Below the pieces are notes generated by a model that was not told where the DNA came from, searched no databases, and was given only the letters and a program-made list of their open reading frames with translations. Below are positions 34,070 to 45,105 of a DNA stretch of 64,000 nt, piece by piece. Within the stretch, counting starts at the first letter, position 1. The number at the start of each line of letters is the position of its first letter. The DNA is from Ceriagrion tenellum (Eukaryota > Arthropoda > Insecta > Odonata > Coenagrionidae). The translations under genes were made by a program, and so were the position numbers. The stretch is from contig OY720639.1 in assembly GCA_963169105.1 (NCBI GenBank), forward strand, positions 85,976,593 through 86,040,592, read 5' to 3'.

Positions 34070-34255
34070 AAAAAATAATACGAAAAAGTGTTATAAAAAT
34101 AATAAAAGACAAAAAATGTCGATAAAATGAGAATACAAAAAGAATAGGAGTTTAAAAAATAAAAAAAATAAATATTTATATAAAAGAATGAAAAAAGGAA
34201 AAAATAACAAGAAAGGATAAAAAATATGTATATAACATGAGAAAAATAATTAAAT
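34070..34255. repeat. Purine-rich low-complexity tract
   Basis: Nearly 190 bp of A-rich sequence with G interspersed (AAAATAAT, AAAAAGAATAGG and similar) and very few C residues: strong strand asymmetry with no fixed period. Confidence 0.8.
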
Positions 34256-34636
34256 ATGTTAATATGTAAGACTGTTTTTTACTCAATGTTATTATCTTTA
34301 CTCTCATTTTGTATATCCTCCCTCTTAGTATTAGTTTTTTATGGCAATATGTGTTTCTTATCGAATTTCACACAAACAACACCTCACACACCAGCTAAAA
34401 TCCCCCGATATGCACCATTTTGTCATGTGGTGAGCTCCGCTCACCGGCACGGGCCAGCCATCGCGCCTCCTGCCATTCACTTATTCACTTGGGGATAGGC
34501 GCTCGGAAAAGCTCGTGGTGGTAATGTCGCAGATAATTTTGGGACTTGCACTGTCTTTTTATATGACATTCATGATAAAATATAGAAGACATTTTCATGC
34601 TCGAAGTTGGAGGGTACAGTGGTGTACTATAGTGGT

Positions 34637-34778
34637 GGGCGTTGCCCATTTAGAACGTGTTGCATTTTGGAATACGATAATGTAAATGCGACAGAAGGAA
34701 CCGTGATCTCACCCCTTGTTGTTTACATAAATGAAGGTTATAGTTGTTGAATTTTCCATGTGAAATTGTGGCATGATT
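34637..34778 (+). repeat. Dispersed repeat, direct copy 1
   Basis: Contains AATGTAAATGCGACAGAAGG, CTTGTTGTTTACATAAATGA and AGTTGTTGAATTTT, all repeated in the same order and orientation at 35612-35752. The copies are about 975 bp apart. No TG/CA ends, so not a clear LTR pair. Confidence 0.85.
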
Positions 34779-35220
34779 CCAAGGTTAATAAATTAAGTAT
34801 ATTTATATAACAACTCTGGAAGTCTGGAAGGAAGAAGTGTGACGTGAGAAGGAATAGTAATTTACATTTTTTTTTCAAGCAGATATTGGATATCTATAAA
34901 GATCTTTTGTGCATATGGAGCTGATAATATTCAATGCATTTGTCTGATAACATCGAAAAGGAAAATGTTATACGTATATTTTCTTTGTGTGGTCCTTCTC
35001 TCAGCAAGATGTTGGTAGCCGACTTCATAAAACCCAATGATTATATCAATATGTCTCATTGAATAGACTTGTTTTCAATTTATTGTAATGAATTTGTATT
35101 ATTTCCGATCTTTGCAGTTCCCCAAATGACGTGTATTTTACCACGCAAAAGGGTGCAAAGATGTACTTCAAGGAGGTTGAAATTCGCCATGAAAAAATCG
35201 TTTCACTTAATGGCATGTCA
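34779..35220. other. No gene recognised
   Basis: AT-rich sequence. A 67-residue minus frame at 35046-35249 has no motif. Confidence 0.5.
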
Positions 35221-35224
35221 GGCA

Positions 35225-35340
35225 ATGTAACACACCAGAGTTGACGCAATTGGGAAATTTGGGTTCGAATCCCGATTATTTCAAATGATTTTTTTCCCTT
35301 CGAATTTCACTCTTTCTGGTGTTTCTATTAGTTGTACCTA
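35225..35340 (+). mobile_element. SINE family 1, decayed copy
   Basis: Box B GGTTCGAATCC at 35262-35272, followed by CGATTATTTCAAATGATTTT, as in the SINE at 11400. The 5' tRNA-like part is not foldable. Confidence 0.5.
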
Positions 35341-35611
35341 TGATTCACGCATATTTGTAATACATATTTTCAATAATTTGTGCAGAAGTGGGGATAACAT
35401 ATTGAATATTAGGTGGTCTTAAAACAGGAATTAACATCACGGCTACATGAAGCTTCTTTTTTTAGTGTTGTGTTTGTGCATGTATTTATTTACATTGTTG
35501 GAGCAATAAATTATATAAATCGTGAGAACAGGGTTGCCAGGGTTATCCTTATTTTTTAGTCGCGCTCATGGGAGTGAGCGCGATAAAGTGAGTTCTTAGG
35601 ACAGTATTTCT

Positions 35612-35752
35612 GAGCGTTGCCCATCTAGAACGTTTTTCATTTTGGATTATGATAATGTAAATGCGACAGAAGGAACATTGATACCACCTCTTGTTGTTTA
35701 CATAAATGAAGGTTAAAGTTGTTGAATTTTCTGTGACATTGTTGCATGATTA
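35612..35752 (+). repeat. Dispersed repeat, direct copy 2
   Basis: Partner of 34637-34778, with about 15-20 differences over 140 bp by eye. The flanks differ. Confidence 0.85.
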
Positions 35753-36840
35753 AAAGACTTATATATCGTGTTGGTTTTCCTGTTGCCGTCTTAATATTTT
35801 CTAGTTTTGAAGTTATGCATTCGTCATTTTCGCGAAAACCACGTAGAAATTTTCGGAAATGCTTTATATGCTCTTGCTCCGAGTATAACGGGTGTTGTTT
35901 TTGGGATTATAACTCACTATTGAGGATGAATAAGTGCTTAAGAGGTTAAGTAGGTTAGGTAAAGGTATAATGGAATGAAGGAGGTGGGGAGAGGAACCTA
36001 TTCAGGCATCAGGCTACTCCTAACGTATGAAGCCAGGTGGCATATATTTTTACCTCCGATTCGACGGTAGAAGTCCTGTACTTGAAGTTTTCTGTGGATG
36101 CCTCCCAATTTTTGGCTCCTCTGAAAAATATAAGACTTTGTAAGTAATCAGGAAGATGCATGGATGTCTTTATGGCTGGTATCGTCCGCGTGAGTAATCG
36201 GTGATAAAAAAAGAGATTAGTTTCAGGATGAGACCAATATGCAACCCCAGCAATCGCTATTTATAGCCCGCGATGATTGGGATGATTTCGCCCATTATTA
36301 ATGTCTGTAATTATTACATTGTCCAATATGTAAATTATGGTATTGTTCTTAATATGTGAGAAATTTCTGTGCTCGGAAATTACTTTATGAATTAATTAAG
36401 GGCATGGGTGAAAGGAGAATGGGTTGGCTTGCCGCAAAAAAAAAAGATAATTTTTTCGGAATGGTGACCGCACGCTATGGCGGAAAGTCTAAAGGAGTAA
36501 TTATATATTATCCCTTGCTTTCATACATATAACTACGAAACCTTTCCAGTAGCGTCCTTACGTTTCGACAGTTTCACTGCTTTGCCTTCGAGTATTAGTA
36601 ATTGTTAATTCTAAAGCTGGTGTTATTAATCGCTGATTTTCAGTATGGCATACTGGCGAACACTTCATTGAAATATTCGACAATTTGAAAGATTATGACT
36701 CAGAACCATTTAACGCAAGGTACTTGGTATGAACTTCTTTCCTCACATATCATGCATGTAATTCATTTGTCTTTATTTCCATCCACCAAACGAGAATGGA
36801 TGAAGTTATCCGGAAGTGGACCTGTGCGGGGGAGTGTTCC
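35753..36840. other. No gene recognised
   Basis: AT-rich sequence with short motif-free frames. On the minus strand near 36560-36600, GCAGT/ACTG followed by CGAAACG is a remnant of hammerhead-like type without the CUGANGA half. Confidence 0.4.
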
Positions 36841-36844
36841 TGAT

Positions 36845-36965
36845 TGGATTACCCGGGCTAATAACATGCGCGAGATCCCCATAAAAATAGCTATTTAGTG
36901 GTGCGTTATCTAGCGGCGTGCTGGTGGAACTAGCATATTCGTGTCAATCGTTTGCGAACGAAGGG
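36845..36965 (+). repeat. Dispersed repeat with TTCGCGAA-type palindrome
   Basis: AATAGCTATTTAGTGGTG, then GTGCTGGTGGAACTA and ATTCGTGT, then CGTTTGCGAACGAA. The same order is seen at 41035-41150. Confidence 0.8.
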
Positions 36966-38065
36966 GCCCAGAGATTGGACTGAAGAACCGAGGACCAGCT
37001 TCTATGAACGACCGTTCCTTGCTTTCCATCGGTCCTTTCGGTCCTTCTTTCCTTTCGGTCCGTTGGTCATTTCGATTTCTCGTTCCTTTCGGTCTTTAGT
37101 TCCTTTCGATACTCGTCCTTTCGGTTATTCGTTCAATTCGGTTCTTAGTTCAATTCGGTCCTTCGTTCCTTTCGGTCCTTCGTTCCTTTCGGCCCGTTAG
37201 TCATTTCGGTCCGTTGGTATTTTCCCTCCTTTCGCTCTGTCTTTCCTTTTGGTCCATCTACTCCTATCCAATTGAGATAAGTTGCTCTCTTTTTGAGACC
37301 CCAAAAATTCATCCGCGGATGCTAGCAGTCTAATTAGCGGCACTTTTTTTATTTATAGTGGCGCCAGTCGGCTCACTACTCGGCCACGGTCGCAGCTGCG
37401 GCCAAAATAAACATTCTTCTTTTTTTCTTCGCGCGCCTAGAAGCCTGTAGGGCCAGCTTTGGTGAACGATTTCATTCTCAGCCTCTTCAATTGCATTCTG
37501 GCCTTGGTGCTGTGGACTAGTGGTGCTGTGGAAGCTTATGGAGTAGAGGTGGGTCGTTCGCGAACGAACGCGCCCGAAGGAACTGGTCCATGGATTGAAC
37601 GGAAGGGTCGAGGACCGACTTCTATGGAACAACCCTTCCATTCGGTCCTTCATTCCTTTCGGTCCGTCGGACTTTTCGCTCCTTCGTTCATTTCGGTCCG
37701 TCGGACCTTCCGCTCCTTCGTTTTTTTTCGGTTCGTATGTTCGGTCTTTCATTTCGGAGCGTCTAACCTTTTGCTCCTTTCGGTCCGTCATTCCTTTTAC
37801 TTCTTCGCTCGCATCTTTATGAGATAAGATGTTCTTTTAGAGACCCCAAAAATTCATATGCAGATGCTGCCGGTCTAATTAGCGGCACTTTTCTTCTTTA
37901 TAGTGGTGCCAGTCGGCTCACTACTCGGCCACGGTTGCGGCTGCGGCCAAAATAAACAACTGAAATTTCTTGGCGTTAGAAGCCTTTAGGATCAACTTGG
38001 GTGAAAGATTTCATTCTCCACCTCCTCAATTGCATTCTGTCCTTGGCGCTGTGAAGCTTGTGGAG
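36949..38065 (+). repeat. 606-bp tandem duplication with TTCGGTCC arrays
   Basis: Unit 1 (36949-37554) and unit 2 (37555-38065) start at CGTTYGCGAACGAA and share ACCGACTTCTATG-like text. Each then holds an array of CCTTTCGGTCC(G/T)T repeats and a conserved tail including GACCCCAAAAATTCAT, CAGTCGGCTCACTACTCGGC and TTTCATTCTC. The array gives Arg/Ser/Phe-rich frames on both strands that are not genes. Confidence 0.88.
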
Positions 38066-38309
38066 ATCTTGCCCGACCTAACCTTCGGCCGCCGCGCGGC
38101 GTGTCACTAGGCAAAAATAACTACTGCACGCACGGTAGAGAAAGTAGAGGAGTAGCCTGCATGCGCGGAAACAAACTCCGGATCAGTTGCTTCTTAACTT
38201 GCAGTGTTTTCTACTATGTGCGGGTGATGCTGTTTTGATCTCATAGAGCCAACTGGGGTTACAGAAGCCCCTAGATAAATTTTGTGAATCAACAGAGAGA
38301 ATGGTATTG

Positions 38310-39115
38310 AGGGTAAATGTGTAATGCAAGACTAAAGTAGTAGTTTTTGATAAAGAGAATGGGGAGAATATCTGTATAATGAGGGCGAATGGTGAAGTAA
38401 TTGAACAAGTAGATGGTTTTGTGCACTTAGTTAAGATGTTTCCGAAAGATGGACGGATAGATGAGGAGATAATGAGACGTGCGAATGCTGGAAGGAAAGT
38501 GATATGTAGCATGTGGAGCATATCAAGGAATGATTGCCAGTCTAAGGAAGCGAAAATCGCCGTGTACAAAAGTGTGCTTATCCCCACTTTGTTGAATGGT
38601 AGTGAAACATGGGTATGTCAGGATGGACATAAGAGTAGATTAAACGCCGTGGATATGAGTTATCTGAGGAGTGTTTGCGGCAAAAGTAGAATGGATAGGG
38701 TCAGGAATGAGTGGGTGATAAACGAATGTGGGTTAGATGCTCCAGTTATGGACATATATGAAAGGAGTGTGCTTCGTTGGTTTGGCCATGTTGAGAGAAT
38801 GGATGAGAGTCGAATAACGAAACAGGTATATAAGATTGAAATGAATGGTGCGAGAGGTAGGGGTAGGCTGAGAAATTTGTGGTTGAATGTGGTTCTTTCT
38901 TAGGAGGAAATTATTAGGAGGAGGAATATTAGGAGTCTGAAAAACAGGAGAGCGTGTATGAAGCAGTGTATGGGGTTAAATGAAGCAAAAGATGTTTGCA
39001 AGGTCCGTATGGAGGAAATTATAGAAGCAGAGTTAGGTTTACAAATATGTATTTATGAGTGAAACTTGGTGACTCTACCTACCCCGGAAGGGAACGGCGT
39101 GATTGGTATGTATAT
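38310..39115 (+). mobile_element. RTE-like LINE family 3, 5'-truncated
   Basis: C-terminal coding plus short 3' UTR containing CTACCTACCCCGGAAGGGAA near 39075. The family is distinct from families 1 and 2 in sequence. It sits within the duplicated-repeat region. Confidence 0.85.
38322..39062 (+). pseudogene. Reverse transcriptase C-terminal remnant, RTE-like family 3
   Basis: The frame opens upstream of 38379 with KTKVVVFDKENGE, the end of the RT domain. It continues with GSETWVCQDGHKSRLNAVDM, LRSVCGKSRMDRVRNEWV, SVLRWFGHVERMDESR and GARGRGRLRNLW, the well-known C-terminal sequence order of this arthropod LINE type. One in-frame TAG at 38901-38903 interrupts; the frame then continues to 39062. 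The catalytic and endonuclease domains are missing. The single stop suggests a modest age. Confidence 0.9.
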
Positions 39116-39955
39116 TGTAATTTTTTATGGCTTGTAACTGCATTATTTCAACGTAGGCAAAACCAATTTCTTATTTATACTTTTTATTTTTCTCTTAGAC
39201 GGCGCTAGCTTATTAACAAATAAATTCCTTATCGTGTTAATAGTTGGTAATATTATCTTCTATATTTTATTTGATCCAACATTCTTAAACGCCGTCATTG
39301 CGGTGTACTGAGTATTTCTATTTTTTTATTTTTACATTCTTTAAATACCAAGACAATATCGATAATAAAAATTTTAATCCACCAATAAAAAAAGGAACGG
39401 GTCCCAAAAAGGACCGGTCCAGTGTGAACGAGTTCCCAAAAATGAACGGGTTTGCCCATCTCTAGTTACGACTCCTTAAGTGTTCGTAATAACGTATGGG
39501 TGAAGTAATAATAATTTTTACTTTGGTATTTGGGTTCCTGTTCTTGGAAAGGTCCAATAAAAAAAATCCCCATGGGATTTTTATTCTCTCTTTGCCTCGT
39601 GTCCATCGCGAAATTCTGAGGAGATCGTCAGCAGTCGTAAATCCGATCTTTTGTTTCTGGCAGCTCTACGCTCCACTGTCCTCTTTGCTCTCCACTTCAT
39701 CCCTTCATGATTATCAACGCTGATGTCCATCATAATTTGACCCTGGTAGGGCTTAATTCTTTGTCTTTCTGATGATTATAGCCATTTATTTCTCCTTCCA
39801 TTTCTTTTTTCAAAAGTCTAATTCGTCGTAAAATGTGTCCAATAAGTTTTTACCTTTAATATTCTCAAAATTGTTATCATAATTGTTTTCTCTTCAGTTC
39901 TTCTTAGGACTTCTTCTTTGGTGATTCTCTCCATCCATTTAATCAATATCATTCG
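39116..39955. other. No gene recognised
   Basis: Besides the possible element end at 39380-39468, this is AT-rich. A 75-residue frame at 39496-39723 has no motif. Confidence 0.45.
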
Positions 39956-40457
39956 TTAACCCTCTATGGACGGAATTATGCAACAGCATGAAAAAATACT
40001 GCTACTATATTAGTTTTTTTCTAAGTGCTATTTTTCAGAAAAAAATTCAATTTAGTTGATAATTATATCTATTTTGAAATGCGACGTATTTATGGTGTAC
40101 ATATTTAATTTAAAATAATACTTTGTAATATAATATTTACACAAGGTACGTATACTTCCAACATTACCTTCATAACGTACCTTCTTTAAACTTTCCCATT
40201 TTTTTCCTCATATGTCAGCTGAAACTATTTATTTCAGAGGTCCACCAGGCACGCCATCGTTAGTGGACATCGCTACACATTCATCTATTCAAATTGTTAA
40301 ACAAACTGCTGAAAGAGACGCAACTTTCCACACACTTAATCCAAAGCGTTGCAATTCTGTCTAGCGCAGCAGCTAAATGGAAAAGCCTCTTAGAAATCAG
40401 ATATTTCAATGATTTTGAAACGTAACAAATTTGTCTCGCTCGTCCATAGAGGGTTAA
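39956..40457. mobile_element. piggyBac-like MITE with CCCTCTATGGACG ends
   Basis: Left TTAACCCTCTATGGACGG and right CGTCCATAGAGGGTTAA are exact inverted repeats flanked by TTAA. Ends starting CCC next to TTAA are the hallmark of piggyBac-type elements. The interior (about 470 bp) has no transposase, only a 61-residue motif-free frame on the minus strand. Confidence 0.93.
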
Positions 40458-41034
40458 TGACACCACCTCTCCATTGTTTTCAATACCTTGTGCTCTATAG
40501 ATGTTGTCGCCCAGGCCTAGGTAATCATTAATGTCTCTCTGTCACGGGTGGAAGCTTTGAGGGAGGTCGCAATTGTGTGCTCTTTCGTGAGCACGCTGTG
40601 TCACTCCAGAGGTGGGCGTCCCGCGATCGTGTGTAAGGGGTGTAGTCGGAAGGACTAGAAGGGAATGAACGTTCGCTATAAGTGTGCCCAGGAGCGTGGA
40701 AAGTACGCCGTGCGAGACTCGAGAACGCCCTCACCAAGTCGAACCCACGGTCCCGTCATCCCCTTTTATACTTTCGGCCCCGCGGCAGCTGCGGTCGTGG
40801 AGTACTGTAGTCGAGCATTCTTGCGATATATCGATTGAGATACGCGATATTGCGTGACACGCTACATTCTACCCTAAGGTGATGTCATTATTAGAGTTAT
40901 TCTGCCTAAGGAGTAAGGTTTTGATGGAGATATGTTATTTATATTTAATTATCTTTCAATTACCGCAAAATTCTAACTCCTTGCACGATTTCCTTCTTCA
41001 GCACCTTGCGCGAAATCTCTACGTCTGGTTGGTT
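40458..41034. other. GC-rich unassigned block, possibly an element part
   Basis: The block 40530-40870 is CpG-rich and ends near GCGTGACACGCTACATTCTA. The minus frame 40528-40737 has no recognised domain. It could be part of an LTR or an unrelated islet; no second copy was found in the window. Confidence 0.35.
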
Positions 41035-41165
41035 TGCCCTGGCTGATGACGTGCGGGAGATCCCTATTCAAATAGCTATTTAGTGGTGTGTTTTCTTGCG
41101 GTGTGCTGGTGGAACTAATTTATTCGTGTTGATCGTTCGCGAACGAGCTTTGTTCTTCGCGAACA
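41035..41165 (+). repeat. Dispersed repeat, second copy, with TTCGCGAA palindromes
   Basis: Matches 36845-36965. Ends with two adjacent palindromes, CGTTCGCGAACG and TTGTTC.TTCGCGAACAA. Confidence 0.8.
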
Positions 41166-41333
41166 AAGCCGGATTATTATTAACAAATAATTATCATTAA
41201 CATTGTCATGGACGCGTTCAAGGCGAAAAGACGCGATAGCGGGATCTTCAGCCAATCAGAAGCCCGGATTTCTTTGCGTGAGTTTGCGTATGTTCGCGTT
41301 GTGTGGCGTCGCGCGAGTAATAATCACTTCAAC

Positions 41334-41374
41334 CAAGGAGTATAGAGATTATACTCCTCTCTCTATACTCCTTG
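41334..41374. repeat. Perfect 15-bp hairpin
   Basis: CAAGGAGTATAGAGA (41334-41348) pairs with TCTCTATACTCCTTG (41360-41374). The loop itself contains TATACTCC, so an alternative smaller hairpin with GGAGTATA also forms. Confidence 0.9.
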
Positions 41375-43350
41375 ACTTCAACTGTCGACGCGTGCCCGGC
41401 GTAATTTTCTCAAAGATGGCGGACTGAAGAAGTGGAATGATTATCTCTGAAATCAAGGAGGAAAGACACGGACGTGTACGACCTCAAAGACTACAGAGAC
41501 AGACTACAGAGAGACCTCAGAGATTACTTACAGAGACAAGCACCTAAGAGAGTATTAATAACGGCGCATTTATTGGAACCTAACTTCACCTAGCGATTGT
41601 ACCGACCGCGTTGTTTGTTTAAACGAAATCAAGTTCTTTACTGTAACTCCCTCTTCCCCACTCAGTTGCTATGAGCGTGACGTCTTGAGATGCCTTGCTC
41701 TGGATCAACTTTACTTGTAACTTGTGATTTCTATTGAGAAGGAAATGAATTTTCGTGCTATTTAAATGAATTATGTGCTCAAAAGTACTTGCGAAATTTG
41801 TGATGGATGGAGGGACCCCAATTTGGGTTGTATAAACTCTGGCCGAGAGAGGACGGCATTCAGAACCCCTGAGGATGAAGAGCAAGTCGTTCTTCGAACC
41901 ATCGGGACGCATGGAGCTGCTAACCCGGTGGAATTGCCCGAGAGACCTTTATTCACTTCCATGAATCGTTGATCACCTCCTATAACTGATTGCTCGGTCG
42001 ATTTAGCGTTGCTCATCTAATGTGTTTACTTTTCAAAATTCATTATAGAAATTCTGCTTACACGTATATGATTTTCAAGAAAATTGTTAATGGCCGCCTG
42101 ACGTGTGTTGGCAGTGTCTGCCTGGTTTAGGAAGAAAAGATCCAAAGATATCGCCAAGCAATGGAAAATGGTGGTCGTGCTGGTTCCGTCTTGAATCAGA
42201 GGGTCAAGTTCGCTTTAAAGTCCTAAATCCGACCGGTTTTAGCGTTTCTAAAAATCTGCGGGACCACTCGTGTGAATCAGGATGTCGTCTTCTTTCTTTC
42301 CGAGCCCACTGACCCTCGGAAGTGGAGCTTTCGGAAGAAAGATTCGATGGATGTGACGGCAGTCGCGATGTCACCAGAGGAGGGAGGGATCTGATTAATG
42401 ACCAAGTCAAACGGGACGGGTTTTCAAATGACTTTACTTGCGATAGTATGAGTTGCCAACGGACTGGTCCGTAGAGATCAAGGGTTAGGTGTAGTATGGT
42501 TTCGCTTTATTTTAAATTTTGGGATTTCGAAGTTCGCGTTGAAAAATAAATACCGATGAAAACCAGTTTTGATTTTTTAAAATTTTATTTACTAATAATT
42601 CAGTTCAGAAGGGCGTATTTTGATGGTGGACTGATATAAGCACGCGGTCGCGTTGGCTTCGATTGTGGCGTCGCCTCTCAATAAGCACCGTAGCATCGTC
42701 GATGAAATTGTAATCAAACACAGAGTCGATACTGCTAAACGTTTCTTTCGTTTAAAAACAAGTGTGATTGAATATTCAAGCACCGAATTTCAGTTTACAG
42801 ACTTTTATTCCAGCTAATTATTTACTGCCTCATAAAACTATTGCTGAATAATTTCGTCAAATTGAAACTCTTCTCGATTTGTTCCGCCTTGATAAGTGAA
42901 TCCATAGGTTATTTTCCCTTTCTATTAAGAATAGTTGGCAATTTAAAATTCTCAAAGCTCATATTCCTAATGAAATAACACACAAGCATCTGTGAACACG
43001 CCGTAAGTTACAGAGAAATGGATTCATGATAAGATGAGAACGATAGTGCAAACGAGTCTGCCCCCCGAAATTTTATGTCCTCCCAAAGGCCGAAAAATGG
43101 ACGCTCTCGATCAAGTCGAAATCATGAGGCAGTCTGCAGACCAGTACAAAGAACAATTATTCCCGAGCCTCTCCTTAACTCTTTCCAAAAAAATAACCTT
43201 GAAAAATTATAGCCTCTGTCTTACCCCTTGCCCTTTTAATTCTGCTGACCCCAGCCTTCCTTGACCTTCCCCGAAGCTCTCTACAAATTTTATTTCGTCC
43301 CAAATTGGGGCAGAATAAATCCGGAGATAAACAGGAATTCCCTGTATTTT
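41375..43350. other. No gene recognised
   Basis: Frames at 41619-41912, 41766-41972 and 41771-42016 overlap on opposite strands. The sequence TAACGGCGC-TTTATTGGAACCTAACTTCAC at 41558-41590 resembles 44588-44615, pointing to a further dispersed repeat. No domain was seen. Confidence 0.45.
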
Positions 43351-43383
43351 GTACCTGATGATGCCGTGTTGGCGAACCGTTTC
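43351..43383 (+). ncRNA. Degenerate hammerhead-like motif
   Basis: GTAC, intact CTGATGA, stem II GCC/GGC, then GAAC in place of GAAA and CGTTT. The 5' GTAC agrees with other copies, but the 3' partner strand is gone. Not expected to be active. Confidence 0.3.
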
Positions 43384-43714
43384 TCGCTATTAGGAGATAA
43401 GCTATAGGAAAAGTAGGAAGTGTTTTAGATCCGATACTTTGTCAGCGAGTTATCTGAGTGCGGCCTCGAATGTTCAACCGGGTATTAGTTGGCATTGTCT
43501 CAGAAATTTTGAGATCCATCAAATTCCTCGTCATCAAGGAGGTCGACTTCGATTTCCCGAGAATACTTCTTGAACATAGATAGCATTATGGGTATTAAAA
43601 TTGTAAATATTAATCCACTCTCACACTATTCCAGGCATAGAACATGAAGTGTGGTATTTCGTAGACAAGCTAACGCGCGGATAACATTGAATCGGGATTT
43701 CAGTGAAAAATCTC
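43384..43714. other. No gene recognised
   Basis: Unique-looking sequence, no motif. Confidence 0.5.
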
Positions 43715-43800
43715 CCCAACTGGCGGGATTCGATTCTGTGTCCTCGGAATGTAAAGCCCGAATGGCATGCCAGAGCACGGTCCCCCTTCCTATCACGCGG
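43715..43800 (-). mobile_element. Possible tRNA-derived SINE head, family 3
   Basis: Minus strand: GTGCTCTGGCATGCC as a box A-like part, a TTCGG/CCGAG stem, and AGAATCGAATCCCGCC as a box B-like part (GGTTCGAATCC consensus). Spacing fits a tRNA, but the acceptor stem does not close. Confidence 0.4.
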
Positions 43801-44619
43801 GACTTACCAGTAAAAAAGTAAAGCTTTTCTTGAGTGATTAGTCGAAACGGTTGGCCAGACGCACGAATTGGTCCAGTGGCTCTGTGGATTTTGATTTCCT
43901 TCGAATCACATCAACGGAGGTTATGACTTGGAGTAGGGGTGAACTTTTTTTTCATAAGTCATTGGTCCGCGTGTTGACGGTCTGTTTCTCTAAGCCTTCT
44001 TCCTGCAGATGTCACCGGTTCTTTTGGCTTCCCAGTTGCAACCTCAGGTGTGAAGGATTTAAAAAAAGATCATCAACGCTGCGTGTCGACTTCCAGGGAC
44101 ACTGTTTCCACCGCGCTCGTCATCACACTTGAAGCTTGAATGTCAATTTCTTAGTCGTTTCAAGGAAATGCCTTACGTTAAGAGCTTTTGTGCAAAATCT
44201 CTCTCGAGGAAGTCGCATGATTCGCTTTTTGTTGTTTTTATCGGATTAAGCATTTATTTACTGTAGGTGATCTACTGTTAAAGGTAGTTATACATAAAAG
44301 TGGGAATACCTATGCCTATCTTTTGCCGTTGAAGGTCCTTTTCTCAACACTCAATTTCATTCTTGCACTCGGCTCTCCCCCAACATCTTTTCATTCCATC
44401 CATACTGATTCCCCGTATCTGCTTACCCAAAATCCTCCCCAATATATGTATAGGCCTTCAACATCACCTTTGCCTTAATATCCTACGCCACTCACCTACT
44501 GTGTCTCCTCCTAATGATAAAACATGAAAATTTTATGCTTGGTTGACAATAACCACAACATGACGTAGGGAGGGAGTTACAATTACCGCTCCTTTATTGG
44601 GATTTAACTTCACGTACCT
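43801..44619. other. No gene recognised
   Basis: A 93-residue frame at 43851-44132 has no motif. Confidence 0.5.
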
Positions 44620-45105
44620 CATCATCATTGTTGTTCTATCCTAAGATTGGTTGACTGCAGTCCTCCACCCTTCCATATCTAATGCTAGCTCATTTACCTC
44701 CTGGTATCCCTTCCTATGTACTTTCCTCTTTATTCGGTCCATGAACTTATTTCTGGGTCTTCCTCTAGGGACGTTCCCCTATATTTTGCCTTCAATGATG
44801 CTCTTCATAAACCCAATGTGTCTCATGGTGTGTCCAATCCATCTTTTTCTTCTTTTCTGTATGGTGTTCCATATGGTCCTTTCCTCGTATAGTACTCTTC
44901 TGTAAATTTCATCATTTCATATTTTGACCGTCCATTTTATCTTCAATATCCTCCCCCAGCACCAGGATTCGAAGGCTTCTATTCTTTTCTGGTCAGATTT
45001 TCCAATGGTCCCTGCTTCCGATCCGTAAAAGGCCACGTTTTGTTTTCACGTACTGTTTCCTGGTTTGTAATTCTATCTTCTTTGAGCACAGCAGTTGTTT
45101 TCTTC
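44620..45105 (-). mobile_element. RTE-like LINE family 1, ~480-bp copy
   Basis: Minus strand. Corresponds to 8762-9257: QLLCSKKIGLQ-like, YGSEAGTIGKSDQKRIEAF, WCWGRILKIKWTV and the common 3' end. Frame broken in several places. TCATCATCATTGTTG at 44619-44633 is the simple-repeat tail. Confidence 0.9.

Larger units (their letters stand above)
37546..39468. mobile_element. Possible composite DNA element with TAGAGRTGGG ends
   Basis: Left end TAGAGGTGGG at about 37546 and right end CCCATCTCTA at about 39459 are inverted. Next to the right end, AACGGGTCC and GGACCGGTCC echo the left TTCGGTCC array. A LINE fragment (38310-39115) lies between. No target duplication was found, so the boundaries are tentative. 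Confidence 0.35.

Noticed and set aside
34637..35752. LTR pair of a retrotransposon
   Set aside because: The direct repeats lack TG/CA ends, a primer-binding site and any coding sequence between them.
37330..37827. Arg/Glu-rich (minus) and Ser/Phe-rich (plus) frames of 153 and 122 residues
   Set aside because: Both arise from TTCGGTCC-type repeats that lack stops in several frames; opposed overlapping frames argue against coding.
41870..41915. Hammerhead ribozyme (CTGAGGA with GAAGA/TCTTC stem)
   Set aside because: GAAC replaces GAAA, the cleavage position is G, and stem I does not form; no GTAC flank as in the other copies.
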